Source of the DNA: PHAA01 sp022706565
GTDB lineage: Bacteria > Bacillota > Syntrophomonadia > Syntrophomonadales > Syntrophomonadaceae
Length of the DNA: 64,000 nt
Assembly (NCBI GenBank): GCA_040769385.1
Contig: JAXGLD010000002.1
Location: 1-64,000, forward strand
Direction of reading: 5' to 3'
In this document: positions 1-8,392 of the stretch, one piece after another
Position numbering within the stretch: position 1 is the stretch's first letter
Layout of the letters: the number at the start of each line of letters is the position of its first letter
The notes under the pieces: generated by a model
What the model was told of the DNA's origin: nothing
The model's database searches: none
What the model saw: only the letters and a program-made list of their open reading frames with translations
Made by a program: the position numbers and the translations under genes

Positions 1-89
1 ACGCACCCGCGAGGGGTGCGACTTTTTGTACCAGCCTCTATTCTTGTAGGTAATCACGTTTCAATCCACGCACCCGCGAGGGGTGCGAC
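1..89 (-). CRISPR. End of a type I-C CRISPR array (leader-proximal)
   Basis: A complete 32-bp repeat lies at 58-89 and the last 22 bp of an identical repeat at 1-22. They flank one 35-bp spacer (23-57). Read on the minus strand the repeat begins GTCGCACCCC, contains a CGCACCCCTCGCGGGTGCG hairpin and ends ATTGAAAC, the classic type I-C form. The array runs off the left edge, so its length is unknown. The leader side faces cas2, so the visible spacer should be the newest one acquired. Confidence 0.95.
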
Positions 90-255
90 AGTATGACTTA
101 AAAACAAAGGTATTTCGGTGCATTATATCTGCTGTTCCGCGAATAGCTGCTTGTGGCCGTTACGGTTACACCTGTGCTGGGCTATTATTTGCTGAAGACA
201 CCGCTACTAAGCCATCGCGAACATTCCGTGATTTTCCAATCACTTGCGGTTCGCG
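90..255 (-). promoter_or_regulatory. CRISPR leader region
   Basis: This 166-bp non-coding stretch separates the cas2 stop codon from the first repeat. By position and orientation it is the leader that would carry the array promoter and the Cas1-Cas2 integration signals. A short open frame on the plus strand across it has no ribosome binding site and is not credible. No clear -35/-10 pair was identified by eye, so the call rests on context. Confidence 0.6.
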
Positions 256-546
256 CTAAATCACTAGTGTCCCTTCCGGATCATAACCGGCTTTGGCACC
301 TACATGTTCAACTCTCCGCTTCCAATTGGCCCCTAAATAATAAAACCTTAAACTGTCTCTGTTCTTATCGATGATATCTTCCAGTTCATTTCGCAATTTC
401 ACGAATTGAGCCGGTTCAAGCAGGCATTCGAAGACCGAATTCTGTACCCGCTGGCCATAATCTACACACTTTTTGGCGACCATTCTCAACCTCTTCTGGC
501 CGGCAGGATTAGTAGTGCTTACATCGTAGGTAATCAGAACCATCAT
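256..546 (-). CDS. cas2: CRISPR-associated endonuclease Cas2
   Basis: This is the small ferredoxin-fold partner of Cas1 in spacer acquisition. The protein opens MMVLITYDVST, with the first-strand Asp typical of Cas2, and is 96 residues, normal for the family. An in-frame ATG farther upstream was rejected because GAGGTGAT sits just before the ATGATG pair at 541-546. The gene follows cas1 by about 10 bp as the last gene of the operon, and the leader and array come next. In type I-C systems Cas2 bridges two Cas1 dimers and works with Cas4, which trims prespacers and selects the PAM. Confidence 0.96.
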   Translation of the reverse strand: MMVLITYDVSTTNPAGQKRLRMVAKKCVDYGQRVQNSVFECLLEPAQFVKLRNELEDIIDKNRDSLRFYYLGANWKRRVEHVGAKAGYDPEGTLVI

Positions 547-556
547 GGCTATCACC

Positions 557-1585
557 TCATTTCCAAACAAAGGCCGGATAGGCGTCCAAATCACCGCGCA
601 AGTATCTGGCCAACAACAAGGCCTGAGTGTACGGCAGTAATCCTATCGGCACCTTTTCACCCAAAAAAGGATGCACAATCTCTTCCTGTTTGCGTTTTTG
701 CCATACAGTTAAGAGGCTCTTCCTGGGATCGGGCTTTAGGTAGACCGCCCGGTTGGCATTGACAACGAAGTCATCCCGACACACCTGCTTGCGGTTGATT
801 ACGGAAAGAGCCATCCTATCACCGAGATAAGCCCGGAACTCCTCCATCAGATCAAGTGCCAGGCTGGGACGCCCAGGGCGATCTCGATGCAGGAATCCGA
901 CAGCAGGGTCAAGTCCGACGCTTTCCAGAGCAGCACGGCATTCATGAACCAGCAGAGTATAGAAAAAAGACAGCAAGGCATTAAACTTGTCCAAAGGTGG
1001 TCTTCGATTGCGCCCGTTCATAAAAAACTCCTCTTTGTCCTCCAGGATCAGATGGTCCAGCTGCTCAAAATAACGTTGGGCAATATCACCCTCTATACCG
1101 CGCACGTCATCCAGTTTCTTACATTCAAAAACCGCCTTGGCCATGCGCCCCATCATGGCAATATTGGCGTTCATCTTCTCCCCAGTTTGCTCCGGGTGGT
1201 CGCGGCGTCCACGCAGCAGGACGTTTCGGCTGTTTAGGATTTTAGCGGCAATAAAATACCTGGACACTGACGGTGACAAGTTTTCGTCATCAGCGAGACG
1301 ATATTGCCTACGCCGCAACAGGACATTGCCACTCTGAGGTCCTTCTATCCGGGCCAAAAACCTTCCGTGCTCGGTCAGGAAACTCACGGTTATCCCTCTT
1401 TCTGCACATAAACCCAGCAAGGCTGGACTTGCGCCCGGGTAGCCAAAGTAAACGATTCCCTCAAGATTATGACATGGTACCCGAAATACCGTCTGATCAT
1501 CAATTCGAACCAGAATGTTTTCGCCTTCTTTAGCCAGATAGGATTCCGGATTTGTGATATACAACGTGTTCAGCAATCTTCTCAA
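557..1585 (-). CDS. cas1: CRISPR-associated endonuclease/integrase Cas1 (type I-C)
   Basis: The 342-residue protein is the integrase that inserts new spacers at the leader end of the array. It shows the N-terminal beta domain (MRRLLNTLYIT...) and the helical catalytic domain with metal-ligand motifs. Examples are the FFYTLLVHECR helix, GFLHRDRPGRPSLALDLMEEFR carrying the conserved His and Glu/Asp, and a downstream NRKQV segment. The start is the ATG after a short gap from cas4. Length and order (cas4-cas1-cas2) match subtype I-C. No frame break is visible. Confidence 0.97.
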   Translation of the reverse strand: MRRLLNTLYITNPESYLAKEGENILVRIDDQTVFRVPCHNLEGIVYFGYPGASPALLGLCAERGITVSFLTEHGRFLARIEGPQSGNVLLRRRQYRLADDENLSPSVSRYFIAAKILNSRNVLLRGRRDHPEQTGEKMNANIAMMGRMAKAVFECKKLDDVRGIEGDIAQRYFEQLDHLILEDKEEFFMNGRNRRPPLDKFNALLSFFYTLLVHECRAALESVGLDPAVGFLHRDRPGRPSLALDLMEEFRAYLGDRMALSVINRKQVCRDDFVVNANRAVYLKPDPRKSLLTVWQKRKQEEIVHPFLGEKVPIGLLPYTQALLLARYLRGDLDAYPAFVWK

Positions 1586-1594
1586 TAAATCACC

Positions 1595-2275
1595 TCAATC
1601 ATCCATCGGCGCGACAGTCTCCAATACCTCACGCCAATAGGATTCTCCGCTGGCCTGCGAGCGTATTTTGGGAAGACAAATATTAACCATGGAACACGTC
1701 CGGCAGACACTGAGTTTCTTATCAGGTCGGGGGGTTATTCCTTCTCGGTACAAACGATGCATTTTCTCGGACAATTTGGTTACCACACTTCTGAGTTCAT
1801 CATCTAATCTTACTACCTCGCGCCGCCTGGTCTCAGCGTAGTACAAATCACCCTCGTCGATATGGCAGTTCATCATTTCTTCCAGGCACATGGCTTGAGC
1901 ACATAATTGGATGCGGTCATAATCACCCTTTTTGCTTTTTCCCCGCTTGTATTCAACCGGCCTGGGCGATGACAATTCCCCCACGTCCCCTGGTTCCTGT
2001 GAAGTCTTCCTTATAAAGAATTCGACTACGTCTGCTTCACCGAAAAGCCCGAGGCGCAGAGACTGCAGCTGCATGCTGCGAACAACCTTCCAACCAGGTT
2101 TATGTGGTTTATAGGAGGGATCATGCACCCTTTCATGTACGATACGCCCTTCTGCTGTCCGTTGGTTCTCCCGCCACTGCTGCTCAACATGGATCAACGC
2201 CCACTGTCGCTCACAAAAAGCTAGGTGCTGCAGACCGGAAATGGGCAGAAGCTCTTCTTCGGAATATAGCCCCAT
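1595..2275 (-). CDS. cas4: CRISPR-associated exonuclease Cas4
   Basis: Cas4 is a RecB-like 5'-to-3' exonuclease with an iron-sulfur cluster. It processes prespacers and defines the PAM together with Cas1. The 226-residue protein has the N-terminal cluster Cys in HLAFCERQW (near residue 21), the nuclease motif around GEADVVEF...PVEYKRGKSKKGDYDRIQLCAQAMCLEE, and the C-terminal cluster cysteines in CRTCSMVNICLP. All hallmarks are intact. It lies between cas7c and cas1 with gaps of only a few bases, so it is translated from the common operon message. Confidence 0.95.
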   Translation of the reverse strand: MGLYSEEELLPISGLQHLAFCERQWALIHVEQQWRENQRTAEGRIVHERVHDPSYKPHKPGWKVVRSMQLQSLRLGLFGEADVVEFFIRKTSQEPGDVGELSSPRPVEYKRGKSKKGDYDRIQLCAQAMCLEEMMNCHIDEGDLYYAETRRREVVRLDDELRSVVTKLSEKMHRLYREGITPRPDKKLSVCRTCSMVNICLPKIRSQASGESYWREVLETVAPMDD

Positions 2276-2279
2276 CTGT

Positions 2280-3191
2280 TTATCTCACTATCACGTTCAC
2301 ACCCTGAGGTATCTGTTCCATATTTATCGAAACATCATAATCCCTAAAATCACGAGCCGGCTTGCCAGTGTCAACCTGCTTAACGGTAATTGCATCAAAG
2401 AGTTGTTGAACTGGGGCATTGCCCATCTTCGACGAGTGTTCGAATATGAATAACTTCCTGGTTCCCATTAAACCACGAGCGGCAGAACGGTCATGCTCGA
2501 ACATGTTGGTCAGTGCTTCCCAGAACAGTTCCAGATCCGTAGATGAAAACCCTGTCTGGGCAGCTAGGGGAGCGGAAACAAATCCATGAGCACGATATAA
2601 TCCGTAGGGAACCGTAAATTTCCTTCCCATTGTGCGGTTGTCGCCACCTTGTTTCTCAGCCTCGGCTTCAGTTGCCACCGCCATTCTGGTTATGCTGTGC
2701 TCCAGAGTTACAATGGGATCTACGGAGCGGGCAAATGTCAACTGGACTGGACCGCGTACTTGGCCCGCATTGGCACCGGTCGAGAGGACCGCTCCAAACG
2801 CCCTGATATCATAGAAATTTTGGCAAAGGAACCGCCGGGCACGATCAATTTCCTTACCCTGACCCTGTCCAGTCTTGTTGCGTTTTTTGCCATCAGTAGC
2901 ATCAGTCGGCGGTTCACTGAGGTTAATTTGCAGACTGTCATAGGCTTGCTGGATGGTGTTGTTGAGAACGGATTTTTCCTTAATGAAGATACTATAGGGG
3001 GGCTTATCATTTTCCTTAAGGGTCACATAGTTTCTGACTTTTCGTTTAATGCAGACATCGGTTATCAATCCATGACCAGTCTCGGCATCGATACGTGGCA
3101 GGTTGCCTGCATCAGGGTCGCCGTTGGGATTGCCATCCTTTACATCGAAAAAAATCACAAAGTCATAACGTTTATCAAAATCTGCTATCAT
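2280..3191 (-). CDS. cas7: Type I-C Cascade backbone subunit Cas7 (Csd2)
   Basis: This RAMP-fold protein polymerises along the crRNA spacer to form the backbone of the I-C surveillance complex. The motif FVIFFDVKDGNPNGDPDAGN near the N-terminus is diagnostic of the Csd2/Csh2 family, and RSVDPIVTLEHSITRMAV follows later. A GTG four codons upstream is a possible start, but AGAGAGGGTGA is better spaced for the ATG at 3191, giving 303 residues. It sits between cas8c and cas4 in the expected I-C order. Confidence 0.94.
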   Translation of the reverse strand: MIADFDKRYDFVIFFDVKDGNPNGDPDAGNLPRIDAETGHGLITDVCIKRKVRNYVTLKENDKPPYSIFIKEKSVLNNTIQQAYDSLQINLSEPPTDATDGKKRNKTGQGQGKEIDRARRFLCQNFYDIRAFGAVLSTGANAGQVRGPVQLTFARSVDPIVTLEHSITRMAVATEAEAEKQGGDNRTMGRKFTVPYGLYRAHGFVSAPLAAQTGFSSTDLELFWEALTNMFEHDRSAARGLMGTRKLFIFEHSSKMGNAPVQQLFDAITVKQVDTGKPARDFRDYDVSINMEQIPQGVNVIVR

Positions 3192-3221
3192 TATAGACTT
3201 CACCCTCTCTAAATTAATTGA

Positions 3222-3584
3222 TTAATTGTCCTTGCCTTCAGCCTTGGGCTGGAAAAACGCCTGTCGCTGATGATAGTAACCTATGGCAAAACGGCCCTGT
3301 TCTTGTATATCCAGATGGGCGGGGAAATCATTGAGTCTTCCCATTATTTCACCGAGCAGCTTTTCAAAATTTATTACCCGCCCCTTGTTTTCTATCTTAG
3401 CTAGGTGATGGTTCTTGAGCCGGATCAGATTGGCAAAAACCGTAACCGGAGTTGCGCAGGCCGCACCATAAAAACGTTCGGTTATGGTTGCGTTGATGCC
3501 TGGGTTAGCCTCTTCCTGAATCTTTTCCAGGACAGCGAATAACCGTCCTAATTGGTACCCAATTGATGGTTGATTGATATCCAA
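3222..3584 (-). CDS. cas11c: Predicted internal translation product Cas11c (small subunit) within cas8c
   Basis: In characterised I-C systems the small Cascade subunit is made from an internal start in the 3' end of cas8c. Here GAGGGAGGTAAGGAAGCAA, an unusually strong purine-rich ribosome binding site, lies directly upstream of an in-frame TTG at 3584 (codon 464 of cas8c). Initiation there gives a 120-residue protein beginning (M)DINQPSIGYQLGRLFAVLEK, which matches the known size and location of Cas11c. Its expression is inference; the ribosome site and frame are seen directly. Confidence 0.75.
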   Translation of the reverse strand: MDINQPSIGYQLGRLFAVLEKIQEEANPGINATITERFYGAACATPVTVFANLIRLKNHHLAKIENKGRVINFEKLLGEIMGRLNDFPAHLDIQEQGRFAIGYYHQRQAFFQPKAEGKDN

Positions 3585-4973
3585 TTGCTTCCTTACCTCC
3601 CTCTGATTTGGATTAGGATAGAATCTTTGATAACGATTCAAATATGCCTTCAGCAACGCTGCCCGCACCGGCTTCACACGGTTTTGGACATCGCTGCGAA
3701 TTCTTCTTAGACACGCTTGAAGTAGTGTAGATGGAAAAGGAGTTCCCTGCAGAATCGCGGTCATGAAATCCCCGGCAAGATTTGGCGGGATATTTTCACT
3801 TTTATCTTGAGTAGAGATATTAACCAAAATCCGCCAGATTGAATAGAACTCTGGCTCGTTCGGTGGTTTGACTATGGAGAAGTCTTCGAAGTACTGTCTG
3901 ATGCGGCAGGCAAACTCTGCGATAGTCCCAATTTGCCAATAACGGACAGCGATTCTGGCAGCATTTGGAGCTAGGCCTAATACATAAAACCGATCATCTC
4001 CGTCATCATCAAGATAGCTGCCGCTGCTAACTGATTCGAATAGAGATTTCACTTTTTCTGTTCCAACATCGGGATTATCTTTCGGTGGTTCATTGAAAAA
4101 CAATGAAAAATCTGCTTCGAATGAAGATCTCTTTTCTGACCAGAAGACGGTGGATGCGTCGCCGATGTGCATACATTGGCTGGACGATTCCAGCAAAGTA
4201 TTTAATGCCTTGGTATATTGTGACGCTGCTGTTTTACTTACTGGAGCATTATAGCTCTGTCGTTTCTTATATGAATTGAACGCGTCTTTGTTAAAACTGA
4301 CAATACTCGCCCCTGCAGTCTGTGCTCCCCATACGCCTTTGGTAACAGGATGGGTGGCTTCAATTACAACACCCTCTTGCCCCGTTACCAGACATGTCCC
4401 GATTACACAGCCCGGAAAAATGTTTTGGCCCGCAGACTCGAGAGCTTGTGATACTGCAGGAGAGTCGATGACCAGGTTGAAACCGGTTAGAGGCACCTGG
4501 AAAGTAATTCGGGCATTGCCTTGATTAAGAATTTCACCATATTCGGAGTTATTCAACACCTTGTCAAAATGTGAACGGTCCGCTAGACCATTGGTAAGAA
4601 ACTTTCGAACAGCTGCAATTCCAACATCGTCACATGGACCGAGCCACTCATCGATGGCATCGATCATGCTTTGCAGGCGAATATCTCCTTTGGGTCCAAG
4701 TCCGAACACGAATGATGCATTATCCCAGAGCAAATTACCATCATTCCCGCTGTTCGTGTGTTTTAATGCCTGTTTGCCGATGTTGGGCAATTCCAACATG
4801 CGGGGAACGAGCTTTTTCCCCTTTTGTTCTCGTAAATCCGATATGTTCAATATGTTCCCTTCCGGATCGAGACTTATAAGAAAATCAATGTTCCCCTTTA
4901 TCCACCCGTCCCGGGCAATTTCTTGATTGGCTGCTTTGCGGTCGTAATACTCTTTTAACGCCTGTAATATCAT
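3222..4973 (-). CDS. cas8c: Type I-C Cascade large subunit Cas8c (Csd1)
   Basis: Cas8c recognises the PAM and anchors the crRNA 5' end in the I-C complex. The 583-residue protein begins MILQALKEYYDRKA and contains the Csd1-family segments NLLWDNASFVFG and AARIAVRYWQ, plus the C-terminal YQLGRLFAVLEKIQ helical region. Its ATG overlaps the cas5c stop by four bases, which indicates translational coupling. The last 120 codons probably double as the Cas11c gene. Length is normal for the family and there is no interruption. Confidence 0.95.
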   Translation of the reverse strand: MILQALKEYYDRKAANQEIARDGWIKGNIDFLISLDPEGNILNISDLREQKGKKLVPRMLELPNIGKQALKHTNSGNDGNLLWDNASFVFGLGPKGDIRLQSMIDAIDEWLGPCDDVGIAAVRKFLTNGLADRSHFDKVLNNSEYGEILNQGNARITFQVPLTGFNLVIDSPAVSQALESAGQNIFPGCVIGTCLVTGQEGVVIEATHPVTKGVWGAQTAGASIVSFNKDAFNSYKKRQSYNAPVSKTAASQYTKALNTLLESSSQCMHIGDASTVFWSEKRSSFEADFSLFFNEPPKDNPDVGTEKVKSLFESVSSGSYLDDDGDDRFYVLGLAPNAARIAVRYWQIGTIAEFACRIRQYFEDFSIVKPPNEPEFYSIWRILVNISTQDKSENIPPNLAGDFMTAILQGTPFPSTLLQACLRRIRSDVQNRVKPVRAALLKAYLNRYQRFYPNPNQREVRKQLDINQPSIGYQLGRLFAVLEKIQEEANPGINATITERFYGAACATPVTVFANLIRLKNHHLAKIENKGRVINFEKLLGEIMGRLNDFPAHLDIQEQGRFAIGYYHQRQAFFQPKAEGKDN

Positions 4974-5707
4974 CCCCTGACATCCACCTCCCTTCGGTCG
5001 GTATTGATAACCCCATTATTCATTTGCGCCCTGAAGAATAGCGGGTTAGGATTGCTCGCATCTTGAGTGAAATCGAGGTCGTATAACATATAACCCAGAT
5101 CCATAGTGACATTGATTGTTTCGGCTGGCTCTTCCTGCGGGTTTTTTATCAACTTAAAGTCGCAGGCGAACTCCCGGCATCCCAAGTAAGGCCGGTGAAA
5201 ACATTGACCTTTGCGAGCACGCCGCTCGAACATGGCGGCATACTTGGCTTCCTTTTCATCTAATCGCTGCACCTCCGACTGCTCTCCAGCATCAGCCCAC
5301 AATTCGGGAGCAGCAGTATAATTGGTCTTACGTTCTTCAGGGGAAAGAAAATCAAAATATGCGTAGATTCGGTATCTTACATCTCGCAGGAACAACCCCG
5401 CCCGTTGTTGACGTTCATCTTCGATAAAAATACCCATCGGAGCGCCTACGACTCCTGACATCTGCTTAGCAGTTGGTTCCGATACAATTCGGCCTACCTC
5501 ATTACGGCGAACTGATATCCACTTAATGGGATTCAGTACATCTATCCGGGTTACATTCCAGCGGATAGCCGGTTTCCATAGGATAGCCTCGAATATTGCT
5601 CGGGCTGCTGACGGGGTCATTACGTCATAGCTTACCCGCTCGACCTTCATCTCTGGACGGGTGAAGCATGCGTAATCCCCCCACACTTCCAAACACCACC
5701 TGCACAA
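4970..5707 (-). CDS. cas5: Type I-C pre-crRNA endonuclease Cas5c (Cas5d)
   Basis: In subtype I-C, which lacks Cas6, Cas5c cuts pre-crRNA and stays bound to the 5' handle. The family signature CLEVWGDYACFTRPEMKVER appears at the N-terminus, followed by SYDVMTPSAARAI. A longer frame opens with an ATG inside cas3. However, AGAAAGGAG lies eight bases before the TTG at 5707, which gives the usual Cas5c N-terminus and avoids the cas3 overlap; this start yields 245 residues. The absence of cas6 anywhere in the locus supports the processing role. Confidence 0.93.
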   Translation of the reverse strand: MCRWCLEVWGDYACFTRPEMKVERVSYDVMTPSAARAIFEAILWKPAIRWNVTRIDVLNPIKWISVRRNEVGRIVSEPTAKQMSGVVGAPMGIFIEDERQQRAGLFLRDVRYRIYAYFDFLSPEERKTNYTAAPELWADAGEQSEVQRLDEKEAKYAAMFERRARKGQCFHRPYLGCREFACDFKLIKNPQEEPAETINVTMDLGYMLYDLDFTQDASNPNPLFFRAQMNNGVINTDRREVDVRG

Positions 5708-5723
5708 ATACACCAACTCCTTT

Positions 5724-8051
5724 CTATAAGATAAATCTATCTGGATCAAAATAAGGCTCTACCATCAGACCAATGTCCGGGTGGTAGTCAGCATCTGACA
5801 TTAGCGCGAAGACACCAGGAGATGCTTCAAACAAAGCGTCCCGTTTCATCATTTGATCGAACTCTTGGTCATAGATATTCACAGTGTAGCGCTGCAGTTT
5901 ACGCAGTAAGCGCCAATCAGGCCCATTGGTTTTCAACGAATCAATCAGAGCTGCACCATCATGGTAAGGCACTACTATAGCGTGAGTGGACTCATCGATG
6001 AGGCGGAAACGGGCAGCAGCAGTCCGGAAATACATGCTGCATTCTTTAATATCGTTCTGCTTGGGGTCAAGCAATTTAATGATGTTATTTTCATCTAACG
6101 AGTTGATTTTCCAATACAGCTCTGAAAAAAACCTACCAAACAGACTATGGTGCACGGGATCTTCTCGGTTGCCGTTCACTATATTCACTGTGGTTTCTGC
6201 TGCCTTGCGCAGAATCCCCATCGGGGCTGGACGAGGTGGTATAAAAACAACCACTCTTCCTGGCTGAGGCAGCTTGCCTTCCCGGTTACAGCGCCCTGCC
6301 GCTTGAGCGATCGAATCAAGACCGGCAAAAGCTCTGTAAACAATCGGAAAATCAAGGTCGACGCCTGCTTCCACTAACTGCGTACTAATAACCCGAACCG
6401 GGCTCCCGTCTCTGATCTTTTGCTTGATTTGGGTTATGACCTCGCTGCGATGCTGCCCACACATTAAGGCAGACAGATGATAGGTTCCAGTCGGCATCAG
6501 ACTATACAGTTCCCGGCAGCTTTTTCGGTCGGATACCACGCATAAAACCTGCTCATATTGTTTCAACTCCCGGGCAATGTCCTCCCATTCCGATTTGACC
6601 TGCAGATCGGGCGGAAAATACACCTGATACCTCTCCAAGCCTCTATAGATCTGATCGACTTCTTCCGGACTCCCCATGATTTCTCTTATATTTTTCAATC
6701 CCCGAAACTTACTATCACCTATCATGCGCTGGCCAAATGCAGGTTGCGTGGCTGTGGATATGACGAAGCTGACTCGGTAGCGATCCGACAGCAGTTGCAT
6801 AGTATCTAGGATGGGCTGCAAAAATTTGGCCGGCAGCAGTTGAGCTTCATCCAACACAACCACTGAACGAGCTATATTGTGGAGCTTGCGGCAGCGTCCG
6901 GGGCGGGAGGCAAACAGCGACTCGAAGAACTGTACTGCGGTGGTAACAATTATCGGGGCATCCCAATTCTCAGCCGCTAATCGTGAGGGGTAAGTCGAAT
7001 CCTTCTCGTCCAGATTGGAGTGATGTTCGACCACCTGCTCGGAGCCCACAACTGCCCGAAATACTTCTGCATTCTGCTCGATGATACTCGTGTAAGGGAT
7101 GACATAAATGATGCGGTCAAGACTGTGCTTAATCGCATGGTTAAGCCCAAAGGCAAGACTGGAAAGGGTTTTCCCTCCTCCGGTAGGTACGGTTAGAGAA
7201 AAGATGCCTTGATCCTCTGCAGCCATTTGAATACACTTGGATCGTACTTTTCGTCTAATCTCATTAACGGTGGTATTATCTGAGTCTCGATCAAGTTTCA
7301 GGTTATACTCGTTGAAGCGTTCCAGAAGCAGACCCAATGGAGCGTATTCGCCTCGCAAAGACGCTTTATCATGATCCATATACGATTCGGTATCCAGAAA
7401 ATCAGCATCTACCAAGCAGGAAAAGAGCATTCTTATCCATAAAGGCATGTCCAGTCCATTTGCAAATTTCCATGGTGGCATCCCGGGTTCCAGCGAAGAT
7501 AACCCATCGACAATTGAGGGATCAATATCATCCAGTCCCGGAGCCTGAGATTCTTGATACTCCAATGAAGCCTTTCCAGTACCAGCAGCGCTGGACCAAT
7601 CCGGCAATCCCGCGTGATGGCCCGCGATACAATACGCCATTATTCTCCCTCTCTGTTTGCCGAATATCTGTTCTGCCAACATTGCCCCCTGGATAGCATG
7701 AGGAATCTTACCCGGCATTCCTTCCAGACCTGCTTCCTCATCGAATGCGTTAAATCCCGTTCTGAACCTGATAGAATTTTGCCAGGCAGGTCTTCCTTTG
7801 CCGACATCATGAGCCCAGCTAATGGTTTTTCCCCACACCCCCGAGTCGAATTTACTTGCAAAAAGTTCAGCTTTCTGCGCAGTCTTCTCCAAATGTTCCT
7901 CCAGGGTTTGAGGTGTTCGCCAACTCCCGTCAGCATTTCTAGTCACATGTGCAATTAGTTCTTCGCTTACATTTCGGATATTTCCACCTCCTTTTCTTAT
8001 CGGCAAGGCACACTTTCTTGTTACTTCACATAACAGTGCGCATGCTTTCAT
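5724..8051 (-). CDS. cas3: CRISPR-associated helicase-nuclease Cas3 (type I-C)
   Basis: Cas3 unwinds and degrades target DNA recruited by Cascade. It carries an N-terminal HD nuclease (SWAHDVGKGRPAWQ, near residue 82) and an SF2 helicase core. Helicase motifs are TGGGKT (near 289), a DEAQ Walker B (near 399), SATQP, TQLVEAGVDLDFP and QAAGRCNREG. The start is uncertain. ATG at 8051 has only a weak GGGGAG site. A perfect AAAGGAGGTGG lies at 7983-7993, and the codons correctly spaced from it include in-frame ATC but no ATG, GTG or TTG. It is the first gene of the operon. Confidence 0.93.
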   Translation of the reverse strand: MKACALLCEVTRKCALPIRKGGGNIRNVSEELIAHVTRNADGSWRTPQTLEEHLEKTAQKAELFASKFDSGVWGKTISWAHDVGKGRPAWQNSIRFRTGFNAFDEEAGLEGMPGKIPHAIQGAMLAEQIFGKQRGRIMAYCIAGHHAGLPDWSSAAGTGKASLEYQESQAPGLDDIDPSIVDGLSSLEPGMPPWKFANGLDMPLWIRMLFSCLVDADFLDTESYMDHDKASLRGEYAPLGLLLERFNEYNLKLDRDSDNTTVNEIRRKVRSKCIQMAAEDQGIFSLTVPTGGGKTLSSLAFGLNHAIKHSLDRIIYVIPYTSIIEQNAEVFRAVVGSEQVVEHHSNLDEKDSTYPSRLAAENWDAPIIVTTAVQFFESLFASRPGRCRKLHNIARSVVVLDEAQLLPAKFLQPILDTMQLLSDRYRVSFVISTATQPAFGQRMIGDSKFRGLKNIREIMGSPEEVDQIYRGLERYQVYFPPDLQVKSEWEDIARELKQYEQVLCVVSDRKSCRELYSLMPTGTYHLSALMCGQHRSEVITQIKQKIRDGSPVRVISTQLVEAGVDLDFPIVYRAFAGLDSIAQAAGRCNREGKLPQPGRVVVFIPPRPAPMGILRKAAETTVNIVNGNREDPVHHSLFGRFFSELYWKINSLDENNIIKLLDPKQNDIKECSMYFRTAAARFRLIDESTHAIVVPYHDGAALIDSLKTNGPDWRLLRKLQRYTVNIYDQEFDQMMKRDALFEASPGVFALMSDADYHPDIGLMVEPYFDPDRFIL

Positions 8052-8217
8052 ATAACACTCCCCAACTATTATTTCCATATCTTTTCTTAATTTCCTGCAA
8101 TTTAGACATCTTTATTATTCATACGAAATGGATTTTTCCAATGTAGGCCACAGCATAGCTGATGGCCTCTTGGAGAAACGAGCGCTAATGGCACATGCAA
8201 TAATCGCAGGCACAACA

Positions 8218-8349
8218 AATTAGCGCTTCACAAGGTTCATTTATACGCCCTGCGAAGCGCTTTCTGTTGGGTTTATCTATGAATATTGTCTGGATAGTCT
8301 ACCATAACATCAATTATGCGAACGGCTCGGATTTCGCCCTACAGATTAG
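8218..8349. repeat. 131-bp dispersed repeat, copy 1
   Basis: This non-coding segment is nearly identical to 10288-10418, in the same orientation, with about ten differences by eye. It starts with a hairpin (AGCGCTTC at 8222-8229, GAAGCGCT at 8254-8261), followed by a highly conserved tail with GTTTATCTATGAATATTGTC and TGGATAGTCTACCATAACA. It occupies most of the gap between the cas operon (8051) and the hydrolase gene (8393). No promoter or gene was recognised in the rest of that gap. Confidence 0.85.
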
Positions 8350-8392
8350 GGAATGGTTTTTGATTGGCGCTCTTAATACTATGTCAAGTTCT

